Source of the DNA: Gammaproteobacteria bacterium
Lineage (GTDB): Bacteria; Pseudomonadota; Gammaproteobacteria; Steroidobacterales; JABDLF01
Direction: 5' to 3'
NCBI GenBank assembly: GCA_013003115.1
Contig: JABDLF010000018.1
Span: 1 to 52,343, forward strand
Length of the DNA stretch: 52,343 bases
Shown: one piece after another, positions 42,769 through 50,588 of the stretch
Position numbering within the stretch: the stretch's first letter is position 1
Layout of the letters: each line of letters starts with the position of its first letter
Notes under the pieces: generated by a model
Told to the model about the DNA's origin: nothing
The model's database searches: none
The model's input: only the letters and a program-made list of their open reading frames with translations
Position numbers and translations under genes: made by a program

Positions 42769-43054
42769 CGCCGCTGCCTGAATAATCAAAGCTGAAATTC
42801 CCCAGCAACTCCGCAACGCTTCTGGCGCCATTGGCGTCGATCTGATCCCGCGTGATGATGGTCATTGGTGAGCGAACCGCGGGAATGGCGTCGCCCAGAT
42901 CAACCATCTGGGGAATTCGAGAGCCGGCGAGCCGCACCAGGCGCTTCTCCGCCGCGCCGGCAAATTTCTTCTCCGGCGTGTAAGGGGACGAACTGCATGC
43001 CGCCACGATCGGGGCAACAAGGGCGAGGATCAGGATTTTTGGCAACGTCTTCAT
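42761..43054 (-). CDS. Mini-lipoprotein with TonB-receptor plug-like motif (copy 2)
   Basis: A 97-residue lipoprotein (IVAAC, about Cys20). After a short linker with SSPYTPEKKFA, it has LAGSRIPQMVD and SPMTIITRDQIDANGARSV AELL, closely resembling the start of a TonB-dependent receptor plug (VTGSRI...SPVTVI...DI...G...ELL). The sequence then stops (GSGGR), with no plug remainder or beta barrel. It is a paralogue of the next gene upstream (SSPY, PE-KFA, GSRIPQM, TxVITxxxI shared). Function is unknown; it may mimic or bind receptor/TonB partners. Confidence 0.75.
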   Translation of the reverse strand: MKTLPKILILALVAPIVAACSSSPYTPEKKFAGAAEKRLVRLAGSRIPQMVDLGDAIPAVRSPMTIITRDQIDANGARSVAELLGNFSFDYSGSGGR

Positions 43055-43088
43055 ATCGCGCGCTCCACCCCGCCTGTATCAAAAGAAA

Positions 43089-43442
43089 TCAGCAGCGGAG
43101 ATTATTCTGAATGTCGGCAAGGGTGGCGGGCTGCCCGGGCATCTTGCCAATCATGTTCGGCATCATGCGCCTTAACGCCCGACACAGCGTGAGTTCGCCG
43201 GTTCTCTCAATATCATCCATCGTGATTACTGAAGTGGGCGTTGACGACCTTACATTCCTTTCGTTCATGTCGATCATTTGCGGAATGCGAGACCCGGTTA
43301 CGACGACAAGCCTCGCCTCGGACGCCTCGGCAAACTTTTGCTCGGGTATGTAGGGGGAAGAGGTGCATGCCGCCAGGGCTGCAAAGCCCAGGAGCGCACA
43401 ACTTGCTCGCCCTGTGAAAGCTCCGAATGTCTTGCCCGCCAT
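43089..43442 (-). CDS. Mini-lipoprotein with TonB-receptor plug-like motif (copy 1)
   Basis: A 117-residue lipoprotein (ALAAC, about Cys25). The start at 43442 is fixed by GGGGAG seven bases upstream; a longer frame to 43514 lacks support. It shares SSPY-PE-KFA and GSRIPQM with the next gene and continues VITMDDIERTGELTLCRAL RRMMPN, matching receptor plug sequence further than copy 2. It ends shortly after (DIQNNLRC), with no barrel. The two genes are 34 bases apart and probably form a unit. Confidence 0.75.
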   Translation of the reverse strand: MAGKTFGAFTGRASCALLGFAALAACTSSPYIPEQKFAEASEARLVVVTGSRIPQMIDMNERNVRSSTPTSVITMDDIERTGELTLCRALRRMMPNMIGKMPGQPATLADIQNNLRC

Positions 43443-43641
43443 GTTGTTACTCCCCGGTGCCCACCTTATTTCTGACCCCGGCCCGCGCCCGGAATTCCCG
43501 GCGAGAGCCCTCACTTGAGCTTAAACCCGTTGGGGAATTTGCGCAAAAGGTTTGTTTTTTTCTTAGGTTTCCGGTGCTTAAGCGCAAGAACGGGGTTTGC
43601 GCCCGGATAAAAAAAGCGCTGCGGGGGCGAAGTCTCCTGAC

Positions 43642-44358
43642 TCAATTGCCTGGATCTGCCTCCCCGGCGGCCAGATCTTCGTCAAGCATGCGTGTCGCGG
43701 TCTTCGTCAGGATGACCACAACGAGAATAATCGCGACGGCTGCAACAACGGCGATGACGACGCCTGCCTGCCCGCTGTCAGCCTCGCCCCTTGCCAGCGC
43801 AAGTATGTCCTCCGCTGTAGCGCCGGCAAACACATACATCGCGATAACGGGCAGCATGCCCAGCCAGGTTGCCAGCGCATAGCGACCGAGGTCGATGCCG
43901 GTTACCCCATAAAGATAGTTGAGCAGATTGTAGGGAAACACGGCTGAGACTCTTGTAAGAAATACGACAGCGAAGCCCTTTTTCTCTATCGCCCTGTCGA
44001 TGGCATGAAAGCGCGGAAACTTCTCGGCACGACCCGCAACCCAGTCACGCAGGAAGGTCCGGCCGGCTACAAAGGCTGCAATCGCACCCAGCAAGCTGGC
44101 TACCGAAACCACCGCGGTACCCGCGAGCCAGCCGAAAAGATAGCCACCGAAAACCGTCATAATCCAGCCCGGCGCCATCAGTACGGTAACCGCTACATAG
44201 GTAAAGACAAACAGCGGAATTGACTGCCAGGGATTGGCGCGGACCCATTCGGCTAGACCGACAAGGCGCTCTGCAACCGGGTAGTTAAGGGCGACCCAGC
44301 CGAGACCTATCGACAGCACCAGCCAGACAAAAAGCGCAATCTTCTTTGGCGTAGACAT
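43642..44358 (-). CDS. TVP38/TMEM64 (VTT-domain) membrane protein
   Basis: A 238-residue inner-membrane protein of about six hydrophobic segments. The VTT (DedA-related) signature is visible: TVFGGYLFGWLAGTAVVSVA, SLLGAIAAFVAGRTFLRDW and FLTRVSAVFPYNLLNYLYGV. These proteins are implicated in lipid translocation and membrane stress. It is last in a three-gene operon with a CDP-alcohol phosphotransferase and a HAD phosphatase, supporting a phospholipid role. Confidence 0.9.
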   Translation of the reverse strand: MSTPKKIALFVWLVLSIGLGWVALNYPVAERLVGLAEWVRANPWQSIPLFVFTYVAVTVLMAPGWIMTVFGGYLFGWLAGTAVVSVASLLGAIAAFVAGRTFLRDWVAGRAEKFPRFHAIDRAIEKKGFAVVFLTRVSAVFPYNLLNYLYGVTGIDLGRYALATWLGMLPVIAMYVFAGATAEDILALARGEADSGQAGVVIAVVAAVAIILVVVILTKTATRMLDEDLAAGEADPGN

Positions 44359-44367
44359 AAGCTGGCC

Positions 44368-45057
44368 TTACTGGCGCGTTTCCAGCCCGCCTGCCGCCTC
44401 TGGAATGGTGGCTCCGGGTTCGAGAATTTCCCAGCTGCGCCTGATCGCGAGCTCGGCAAGCTTTTTGTCCGGCATTACTGCGACCGCAGTGCCGACCTCC
44501 TCCATCAGATGCCGGTCAGCCCATGAATCCGCATACGCGATCGCCTGGCCAAAATCGAAGCCGCGTTCCCGGCAAAGCTCCCGGGCGATCTCGACCTTCG
44601 CCTTGCCGTAAGGGTGCACCACGGGAGGGCGTGCAGCGAGCAGTCCGTTCTTTATCACGCACTCTGTAGCACGCACGTGTTCGAGGCGCAGCACCTCAGC
44701 AAGACTGGTAGCGATGTAGCTCAGCGTACCGCTCAGCAACCAGACCTCGTCGCCTATCTGCAGATGATGTCGAACGCGCGCGCAGACTGGTTCAAAAAGC
44801 GAATGCGCGAGCCTGTCAGTTACAAATTCGTGAGCGAGTTCCTTTATCTCTTCCTCACTGATGCCGGCGAGATAGGCTTTGTCCTTGCGTAGAACGCCGG
44901 TACCGAACATCGGGAAATATCGCAGCGCAAACCATGCGAACGCCAGATTTTCGCGCATGCCTATGCGGCCAAGTTCACGCAAGTGCCCGGCAAAGCGCCG
45001 CTCGGAGCTCGGGGCTTTGATCAAAGTCCCGTCGATATCTAATAGAACGAGTTTCAT
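44368..45057 (-). CDS. HAD-superfamily (IB-type) phosphatase
   Basis: A 229-residue cytosolic enzyme. HAD motifs are present: LLDIDGTLI (nucleophile Asp7, acid Asp9), LLSGT (motif II), a Lys in PYGKAKVEIA (motif III) and YADSWADRHLM (motif IV). A helical cap between motifs I and II fits subfamily IB, to which the phosphatidylglycerophosphatase PgpC and phosphoserine phosphatases belong. The 4-bp overlap with the CDP-alcohol phosphotransferase gene makes a lipid head-group phosphatase the best guess. PgpC-like activity is inference. Confidence 0.85.
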   Translation of the reverse strand: MKLVLLDIDGTLIKAPSSERRFAGHLRELGRIGMRENLAFAWFALRYFPMFGTGVLRKDKAYLAGISEEEIKELAHEFVTDRLAHSLFEPVCARVRHHLQIGDEVWLLSGTLSYIATSLAEVLRLEHVRATECVIKNGLLAARPPVVHPYGKAKVEIARELCRERGFDFGQAIAYADSWADRHLMEEVGTAVAVMPDKKLAELAIRRSWEILEPGATIPEAAGGLETRQ

Positions 45058-45677
45058 TCGCGACCGCTATCCGGCGACATCGCATGCTCGGCCGCAAATT
45101 CGACGATCACCGGCAGTCCGCGAAGGACGCACAGAACAACCACAATCCATATCAGCGCGTCGCCAATGAGGCTTAGAACGAATCCCCACTGGCTCCAGAT
45201 TTCCGGAATAAGCCCGGGCAGCGGGTGAATGAGCAACAACCAGCAAAAGAGGATCCCCTTCATTGCGGCATAGAAGCCGCGCATGAAACGCCCTGCGACC
45301 AGGAATTTCGCCACCGGGCTCTTCATCATGTCAAAAGGCGTACCGCCCTCTTTACCCGTCTGGCCTGCGCGTATTGCGTCTACAAGGCTGCCGCGAAGTA
45401 TAAAGATCAACGGCGCCCAGAGCGGCACCAGGCCAAGCGGCAGGTAGGCGATCCAAAGCGACAGCTCCACAATCCGGTCAGCAGCGATATCGAACATGGC
45501 ACCAAAGACGCTGGTCTCATTACGCTTGCGTGCCACCCAGCCATCAAACGCATCACTGACAAATACAAAAATCAGCAGCGCAACGTTGGCCAGATGCCAC
45601 CAGCCGATGGGCTGGTAGGCGAAATAGATGACGACATAAAGCAGTGCCAGTCGGCCGGTTGTTATCAGGTTTGCCAT
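45054..45677 (-). CDS. CDP-alcohol phosphatidyltransferase family membrane enzyme
   Basis: A 207-residue inner-membrane protein. The family motif is intact: DAFDGWVARKRNETSVFGAM FDIAADR, with D-x2-DG-x2-AR spacing and the two later Asp residues that bind metal and act in catalysis. It transfers a phosphoalcohol from or to a CDP-linked lipid; the alcohol (glycerol 3-phosphate, inositol phosphate or other) cannot be told. It is first in an operon with a HAD phosphatase, the usual second step in phosphatidylglycerol-type synthesis. Confidence 0.9.
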   Translation of the reverse strand: MANLITTGRLALLYVVIYFAYQPIGWWHLANVALLIFVFVSDAFDGWVARKRNETSVFGAMFDIAADRIVELSLWIAYLPLGLVPLWAPLIFILRGSLVDAIRAGQTGKEGGTPFDMMKSPVAKFLVAGRFMRGFYAAMKGILFCWLLLIHPLPGLIPEIWSQWGFVLSLIGDALIWIVVVLCVLRGLPVIVEFAAEHAMSPDSGRE

Positions 45678-45808
45678 TACTCGGGGATTCCCTTTTGTGC
45701 CGACGCATTGTTATGGATGCGGGCAGCGATCACAAGGCAAAGCCGCGTCAGGCATGATGCTGAGAACACTTGCGAGCCCGCGGTTGGCTCCCCTGTTTCC
45801 CTTGAAAA

Positions 45809-46705
45809 TCAACCATCTCCGGGCCACAGACGAATCAAACCTTCCTGGGCGGTCGATGCCACCAGAAGTCCGTCAGCCGTGAATATCCGCCCGCGCGCAA
45901 GACCTCGCGCTCCTGATGCACTCGGGCTGTCGAGCGCATACAGCAACCACTGATCCAGCCGCGCTTGTCGATGGAACCACATCGCATGATCAAGGCTCGC
46001 CATTTGCACATTGCCCTGCAGGAACGAGATTCCGTGAGGCAATGTCGCTGTTCCGATGAGGTTGTAATCGGATACGTAGGCAAGCAGCACTTTGTGCAAT
46101 TCAGGATCTTGCGAAAGCTCGCCAAGCGCCCTGAACCAGATGAACTGCTCTGCCGGGCGCTTGCGCGGAGCCAGGAGATCCGGCGGCTCCACATGGCGAA
46201 ATTCAAAGGGTCGCCGGGTCGTCAGGTAGCGACGCATTTTTTCGGGAACCTTGCTTACCACTTCACGCTTGTAGTGACGGGAATCCGCAAGACTCTCCGG
46301 CCCCGGCACCCGCGGCATTTCTGCCTGGTGGTCGAGCCCATCTTCCTCGAGCTGGAAAGAGGCCGCCAGGTTCAGAATTGGTCGGCCATGCTGGATTGCC
46401 ACCACGCGCCGACTCGTGAAGCTCCTGCCATCCCTGCTGCGATCGACCTCGTAGACGATGGGCGACTCAACGTCCCCTGCCCGCAGAAAATAGGCATGCA
46501 GCGAGTGCGCTGCGCGGCCGGTCACCGTTTGCCCCGCAGCTGCGAGCGCCTGGCCCAGCACCTGCCCGCCAAATACCCTCGGGCTGCCAATGTCCCGACT
46601 CTGGCCACGAAACAGGTTGTCCTCCAGCCGCTCGAGGCGCATCAGGCTGAGCAGGTCGGCAAGGACCTCGCCGTCGCTCTGCGACCCTGGTTCCGACGTT
46701 TTCAT
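45809..46705 (-). CDS. tesB: Acyl-CoA thioesterase II
   Basis: A 298-residue double-hotdog enzyme, close to E. coli TesB (286). Visible blocks: NLFRGQSRDIGSPRVFGGQV in the first hotdog, QMASLDHAMWFHR with the catalytic Asp, and GLLVASTAQEGLIR with the Ser/Thr and Gln of the Asp-Thr-Gln network. It hydrolyses medium- to long-chain acyl-CoA to free acid and CoA in the cytosol. The start at 46705 (MKTSEPG) precedes the domain closely; a frame extension to 46825 has no support. Confidence 0.93.
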   Translation of the reverse strand: MKTSEPGSQSDGEVLADLLSLMRLERLEDNLFRGQSRDIGSPRVFGGQVLGQALAAAGQTVTGRAAHSLHAYFLRAGDVESPIVYEVDRSRDGRSFTSRRVVAIQHGRPILNLAASFQLEEDGLDHQAEMPRVPGPESLADSRHYKREVVSKVPEKMRRYLTTRRPFEFRHVEPPDLLAPRKRPAEQFIWFRALGELSQDPELHKVLLAYVSDYNLIGTATLPHGISFLQGNVQMASLDHAMWFHRQARLDQWLLYALDSPSASGARGLARGRIFTADGLLVASTAQEGLIRLWPGDG

Positions 46706-47069
46706 GGGCTCGGGACTCCGTGATTGTTCGCCAAAACTAACGCAGTGAGCACGCTGCACAAGCGCAAGCTGCGGTTTTGGGTAAAGTTTATTCTCATTAC
46801 AGGATGTTCCCCGAATATTGCGCAAATCAACGGTTGTGCCGGACCCCGGCGCTCGCCCGACGGCCCGTCAAGCCAGCTTTGCCCGAAAATGTGATGCGAA
46901 TCCGGTCACAAGCCGACGCCGACCTTAAAATCATATTTTATTCGGATAAGGCCATATCCGTTGTTTTTCAGACAATAAGATCAAGCGCTTACTTGGTATG
47001 CGAGACCATAATTGTCATAATCTGGTGCATTCATCTCCCATTTCATTTGGGAAGGGTTCGGGATAGTAC
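46706..47069. other. Intergenic stretch, 364 bases
   Basis: This region separates the divergent tesB and coiled-coil protein genes and must hold both promoters. A plus-strand promoter candidate is listed separately. I see no small gene or structured RNA in the rest. Confidence 0.6.
46993..47021 (+). promoter_or_regulatory. Promoter candidate for the coiled-coil protein gene
   Basis: TTGGTA (46993-46998), a 17-base spacer and CATAAT (47016-47021) fit a sigma-70 promoter with two mismatches in the -35 box and one in the -10, about 48 bases before the start codon. Confidence 0.5.
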
Positions 47070-50000
47070 ATGAGCAGATTCTTTGTCGCCCTGCTGGGAT
47101 TGATCGCGACCTTATTACTTGGCGCGGCATTCCTCGTTTTCCAGGCCAGGCTGACGACTACAGAACCCGCCGCGATCTCTTCGAAATCCGAGGCAGGCCC
47201 GACGTTACAGACTTCTGCACCCGCAACGAAAAGCAGCCTTGATCTTCGTCTGAGCACATCCCTTGCTGTTGTGCCCGCAACGCGCCAACCCACTGTGATT
47301 GCCAGGCCCGCAAAACCGGAACAGGGTCTCAAGCTGCCGCTGACATCGCTGCAGGTTTCTCCGCAGGTTTTGCTCAGCACTGTTTTCCTGCTGCTTGCCG
47401 GCATCATCGGCGGCTGGCTCGTCTGGGCACTCAGGGCTCCCCCCGCCACCGCGCTCATCGGCGACCACGAATCTATCAGTCAGCTGGGTGCGCAGGAAGC
47501 AGTTATCGATACGTTGCGCGACGAACTCGAAAGCGCGCGCTCGGAAACATTGCAACTCAGAACCGCTCATGATGAGCAGCTTGAGATTGCCAACCAGCTG
47601 CGTGAGGAAAACGACGCCGCGCTTGTGGAGGCGCAGCGCCTGCGCGAGGACCTTGAAGAACAGGCGCGCCTCGCAGCGTTGCAGGAAACGGAGACCCCTG
47701 TCAGCGAGGATGCCGAGAGGATTCGCTACCTCGAGGGCGTTATAGAGAGATTCAGTGACCAGGAAGAACGGCTGCAGTCCTGGCGCAGCACGCTGACAAC
47801 GCTGCAGTCAGAGGTTCAGAAAAAATCTTCCCTGATTGATGAGCTGCATGATCGCCTGGGCGAAGCCGCCGAGGAAAGACTAAAAACCAGCGAACGCCTC
47901 GAGTTGCTGGATGCGGCCGAGTCCCGGGTAGCGTTACTCGAACAGCAGAACGAACAATTCGCAGATGAAACGAGCCAGCTCAGCGAAGTTATTGAGACGC
48001 TCAGAAAATCCGGCGAGGAACATAAAGCCAGTTTGCGCAACGCACTGACCAGCGTTGAAACCCTCGAAGCCGAAAAACAGATGCTGGCCGACAAGGTCGG
48101 AGAGCTCGAAGAACATAGCGAGACTGCGCGTACGGCAACGCAGGCGCTTGCCGAACTGGAAAGTGAACTGGACGTTACGCGCGCCGATGCAGAGCGCTAC
48201 AAGACTGAGCTGAGCGAGCGCCATCAACGTATCGGTGAACTGGAGCAACTGCAGGAAGAAAAAGACCAGCAGCTGGCCAAACTCGAACAAAGCCGGGCAG
48301 CGGATCAGCAGGCGCTAAGGGAAGAGCTCACCAGCGTGCAGCAGGCTTATGCAGATGCACAGACCGAGCTCGAGCAGCTGCGCGCCGAGCTTACCAGCAG
48401 CGGTGAAAAACTGGCGGCACACGAGACGCAGCTGCGTGAACGTGACAATGCTATCGCCGCCCTTAATCAGCAGCTCGAAGGAGAAGAGCTTAGGCTGCGA
48501 GAGGCCGCAGCGGAGCGGGACGCAAAAATAATCGACCTGGAGCAGGAGCGCGAAAGCCTGCAGCAAAGTCTCAGCGCCGCAGAAGCGGCGGCGGACAGTG
48601 CAAATACAGAGCTTGAGACCATCCGCCAGGGTCAGGACGCGAATACCCACGACCTGCAGACGCGGCTGTCGGCGAAAAACGCCGTCGTGGTCGAACTCAG
48701 GGAAGAGCTGCAGAATTTGCGGCACGCGGCAGCAGAGGCCGAGCAAAGTGCGGCGGAACAGATTGCGAGACTTGAGCAAGCGCAGGCAACGCTTGGCAGC
48801 TCGGATCAGGATTCAGAGCTGCTGGAGCCGCTTAAAGAACAAATTGCCGAACTCGAAGCCGTTGCCAGCGCAAAGGAAGAGAGTATTCATGCGATGCAGG
48901 CTCAGCTTGCCGAACGCGATGCAGAAATCGAGGGGCTCAGAAGCGAACTCAGCGAATTTGTTGCGGCAGGTCCAGGCGCAACTGCGGACGCACAACAGCG
49001 CATCGAGGAGGCTGCGGCTCTCAAGAGCGAACTCGAAGATCAGATAATGATCAACAAGGCTCAGCAGGGTGAACTGCAGCGCCTTGCCGAACTCGAGCAG
49101 CTGGCGGCCGCCCGGGCGAAAAAGATCCTCGAGCTGGAGGGCGAGCTCAACAGCCGCACAGACATTATTGACACGCAGCAGATGGATCTGCTGCGCCTGC
49201 GCAGGGTAGAGGAAGAAACCGCACCCGAACTGGAAGCATCTGTCAAAGAGCTGGAAGGGCGCCTCACCCAGGAGTCGATCGACAACGAAGCCTTGCGCGC
49301 GCAGCTTGAGGAACGTAACAGGGCGCTTTCCGAGCTGGCCGAGCAGTACGCTGAGCTGCGCGATGGCAGTGAATCGAGCCAGGCTACGGCACAACAGCAT
49401 GTTATCCAGGCAGAACTCAAAGACAAATCAGAGGCCCTCGCAGAGCTTGAGAGCAAGCTGCAAAGGCGAGACCAGGAGATCAGTGACCTTCAGGGCACGC
49501 TTGTTGAATACAAGGAAAGCCGGGAAAAATATGAACCGAAACTCGAGAGCCAGGGCAAGAAGCTGGCACAACTCGAGAACGAGCTGGATCAGGCCCGCAA
49601 GAATCTGCGCGACCTGTACCAGGAGATAGAACGCCTTTCAGAATTTGAACGCCTCGCCGAAAGCCGGGCTGAAAAACTCTCCGAACTCAAGGCGGACATA
49701 GATAAAACTGCCAGTCATTTTGGCGAGATGAAAAAGCAGGTTGAGGACGCGCGCAAAGCCAAGTTTGAGGTGCGCGAGCGAGAGGCACGACTTAGTCAGC
49801 TGAAGAGTGAGTTGATGGGTCGGGACCAGCGCATCAAGGCGCTGGAAGAACAGATCCAGGGCGCCGGCGAAATTCAAAACAAGCTTGGCGCCTGGGAATC
49901 AACGGTCGAGACCTATAAGAATGACCTGGCAACCAAGTCGCGCATTATCGACAAACAGCGGGAAGAGATCGACCAGCTGCGCAGCCTGCAGGCTGTCATT

Positions 50001-50588
50001 GATGACAAAGACAAGTCGATTACAACCTTGGTTACCGCACTTAAGCACGACTCGAAAAATATCGAGAAACTCAAACGGCGAGTGCTCAGGTGGAAAAGAC
50101 GAGCCGCCATGCTGGAAAACAAGCTGCGTGGCACAGATCCCAAGATCAAGCGCGTTCTGAAGTCCGGCGAGGGCGAGCAAGCGTCGCCCGCCGACGGCGT
50201 TGCGGTGACGGTCGACAAGCCGACGCTCCAGTCTGCAGATCTGGCGGCAAGCTCGGATGACCCCGATATCAGCGGCGTCAATCCTGCCTTGATTGACTCT
50301 GAGTCCGGCTCGGTGCCGAGACCGGCCGGTGAGGCTCCCGTATGGCTGAACAATCCGCCGGAAGGTGAGCCCGACGACCTCACGGCGCTGACCGGCGTGG
50401 ATCAGAAGCTGGCAGGACTGCTAAACGACGCGGGCGTATTTCACTACCGTCAGATTGCGCGTTTCGGCAAGCGCGATCTGGAATGGCTGAATTACGTGGC
50501 AAACCCCCTGCCCGAAGCCCTGGTATCTAACAAGTGGATTAGCCACGCCAAAGTCCTGCACTACAAAAAATACAAGCGCCCTGCCTGA
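47070..50588 (+). CDS. Giant membrane-anchored coiled-coil protein with C-terminal HhH-like domain
   Basis: A 1172-residue protein. Two hydrophobic segments lie near the N-terminus (about 4-25 and 98-122), so a periplasmic loop of about 70 residues is likely. About 125-1045 is an almost unbroken coiled coil rich in Glu, Leu, Gln, Ala and Arg. A basic stretch (KRRVLRWKRRAAMLENKLRG) and an acidic linker follow. The last about 70 residues (DDLTALTGVDQKLAGLLND, AGVFHYRQIARFGKRDLEWL) match the helix-hairpin-helix-like domain found at the C-terminus of some cell-envelope and ribosomal L21-fused proteins. Likely a cytosolic rod tethered to the membrane; function is unknown. It abuts the convergent TonB receptor with no gap. 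Confidence 0.85.
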   Translation: MSRFFVALLGLIATLLLGAAFLVFQARLTTTEPAAISSKSEAGPTLQTSAPATKSSLDLRLSTSLAVVPATRQPTVIARPAKPEQGLKLPLTSLQVSPQVLLSTVFLLLAGIIGGWLVWALRAPPATALIGDHESISQLGAQEAVIDTLRDELESARSETLQLRTAHDEQLEIANQLREENDAALVEAQRLREDLEEQARLAALQETETPVSEDAERIRYLEGVIERFSDQEERLQSWRSTLTTLQSEVQKKSSLIDELHDRLGEAAEERLKTSERLELLDAAESRVALLEQQNEQFADETSQLSEVIETLRKSGEEHKASLRNALTSVETLEAEKQMLADKVGELEEHSETARTATQALAELESELDVTRADAERYKTELSERHQRIGELEQLQEEKDQQLAKLEQSRAADQQALREELTSVQQAYADAQTELEQLRAELTSSGEKLAAHETQLRERDNAIAALNQQLEGEELRLREAAAERDAKIIDLEQERESLQQSLSAAEAAADSANTELETIRQGQDANTHDLQTRLSAKNAVVVELREELQNLRHAAAEAEQSAAEQIARLEQAQATLGSSDQDSELLEPLKEQIAELEAVASAKEESIHAMQAQLAERDAEIEGLRSELSEFVAAGPGATADAQQRIEEAAALKSELEDQIMINKAQQGELQRLAELEQLAAARAKKILELEGELNSRTDIIDTQQMDLLRLRRVEEETAPELEASVKELEGRLTQESIDNEALRAQLEERNRALSELAEQYAELRDGSESSQATAQQHVIQAELKDKSEALAELESKLQRRDQEISDLQGTLVEYKESREKYEPKLESQGKKLAQLENELDQARKNLRDLYQEIERLSEFERLAESRAEKLSELKADIDKTASHFGEMKKQVEDARKAKFEVREREARLSQLKSELMGRDQRIKALEEQIQGAGEIQNKLGAWESTVETYKNDLATKSRIIDKQREEIDQLRSLQAVIDDKDKSITTLVTALKHDSKNIEKLKRRVLRWKRRAAMLENKLRGTDPKIKRVLKSGEGEQASPADGVAVTVDKPTLQSADLAASSDDPDISGVNPALIDSESGSVPRPAGEAPVWLNNPPEGEPDDLTALTGVDQKLAGLLNDAGVFHYRQIARFGKRDLEWLNYVANPLPEALVSNKWISHAKVLHYKKYKRPA

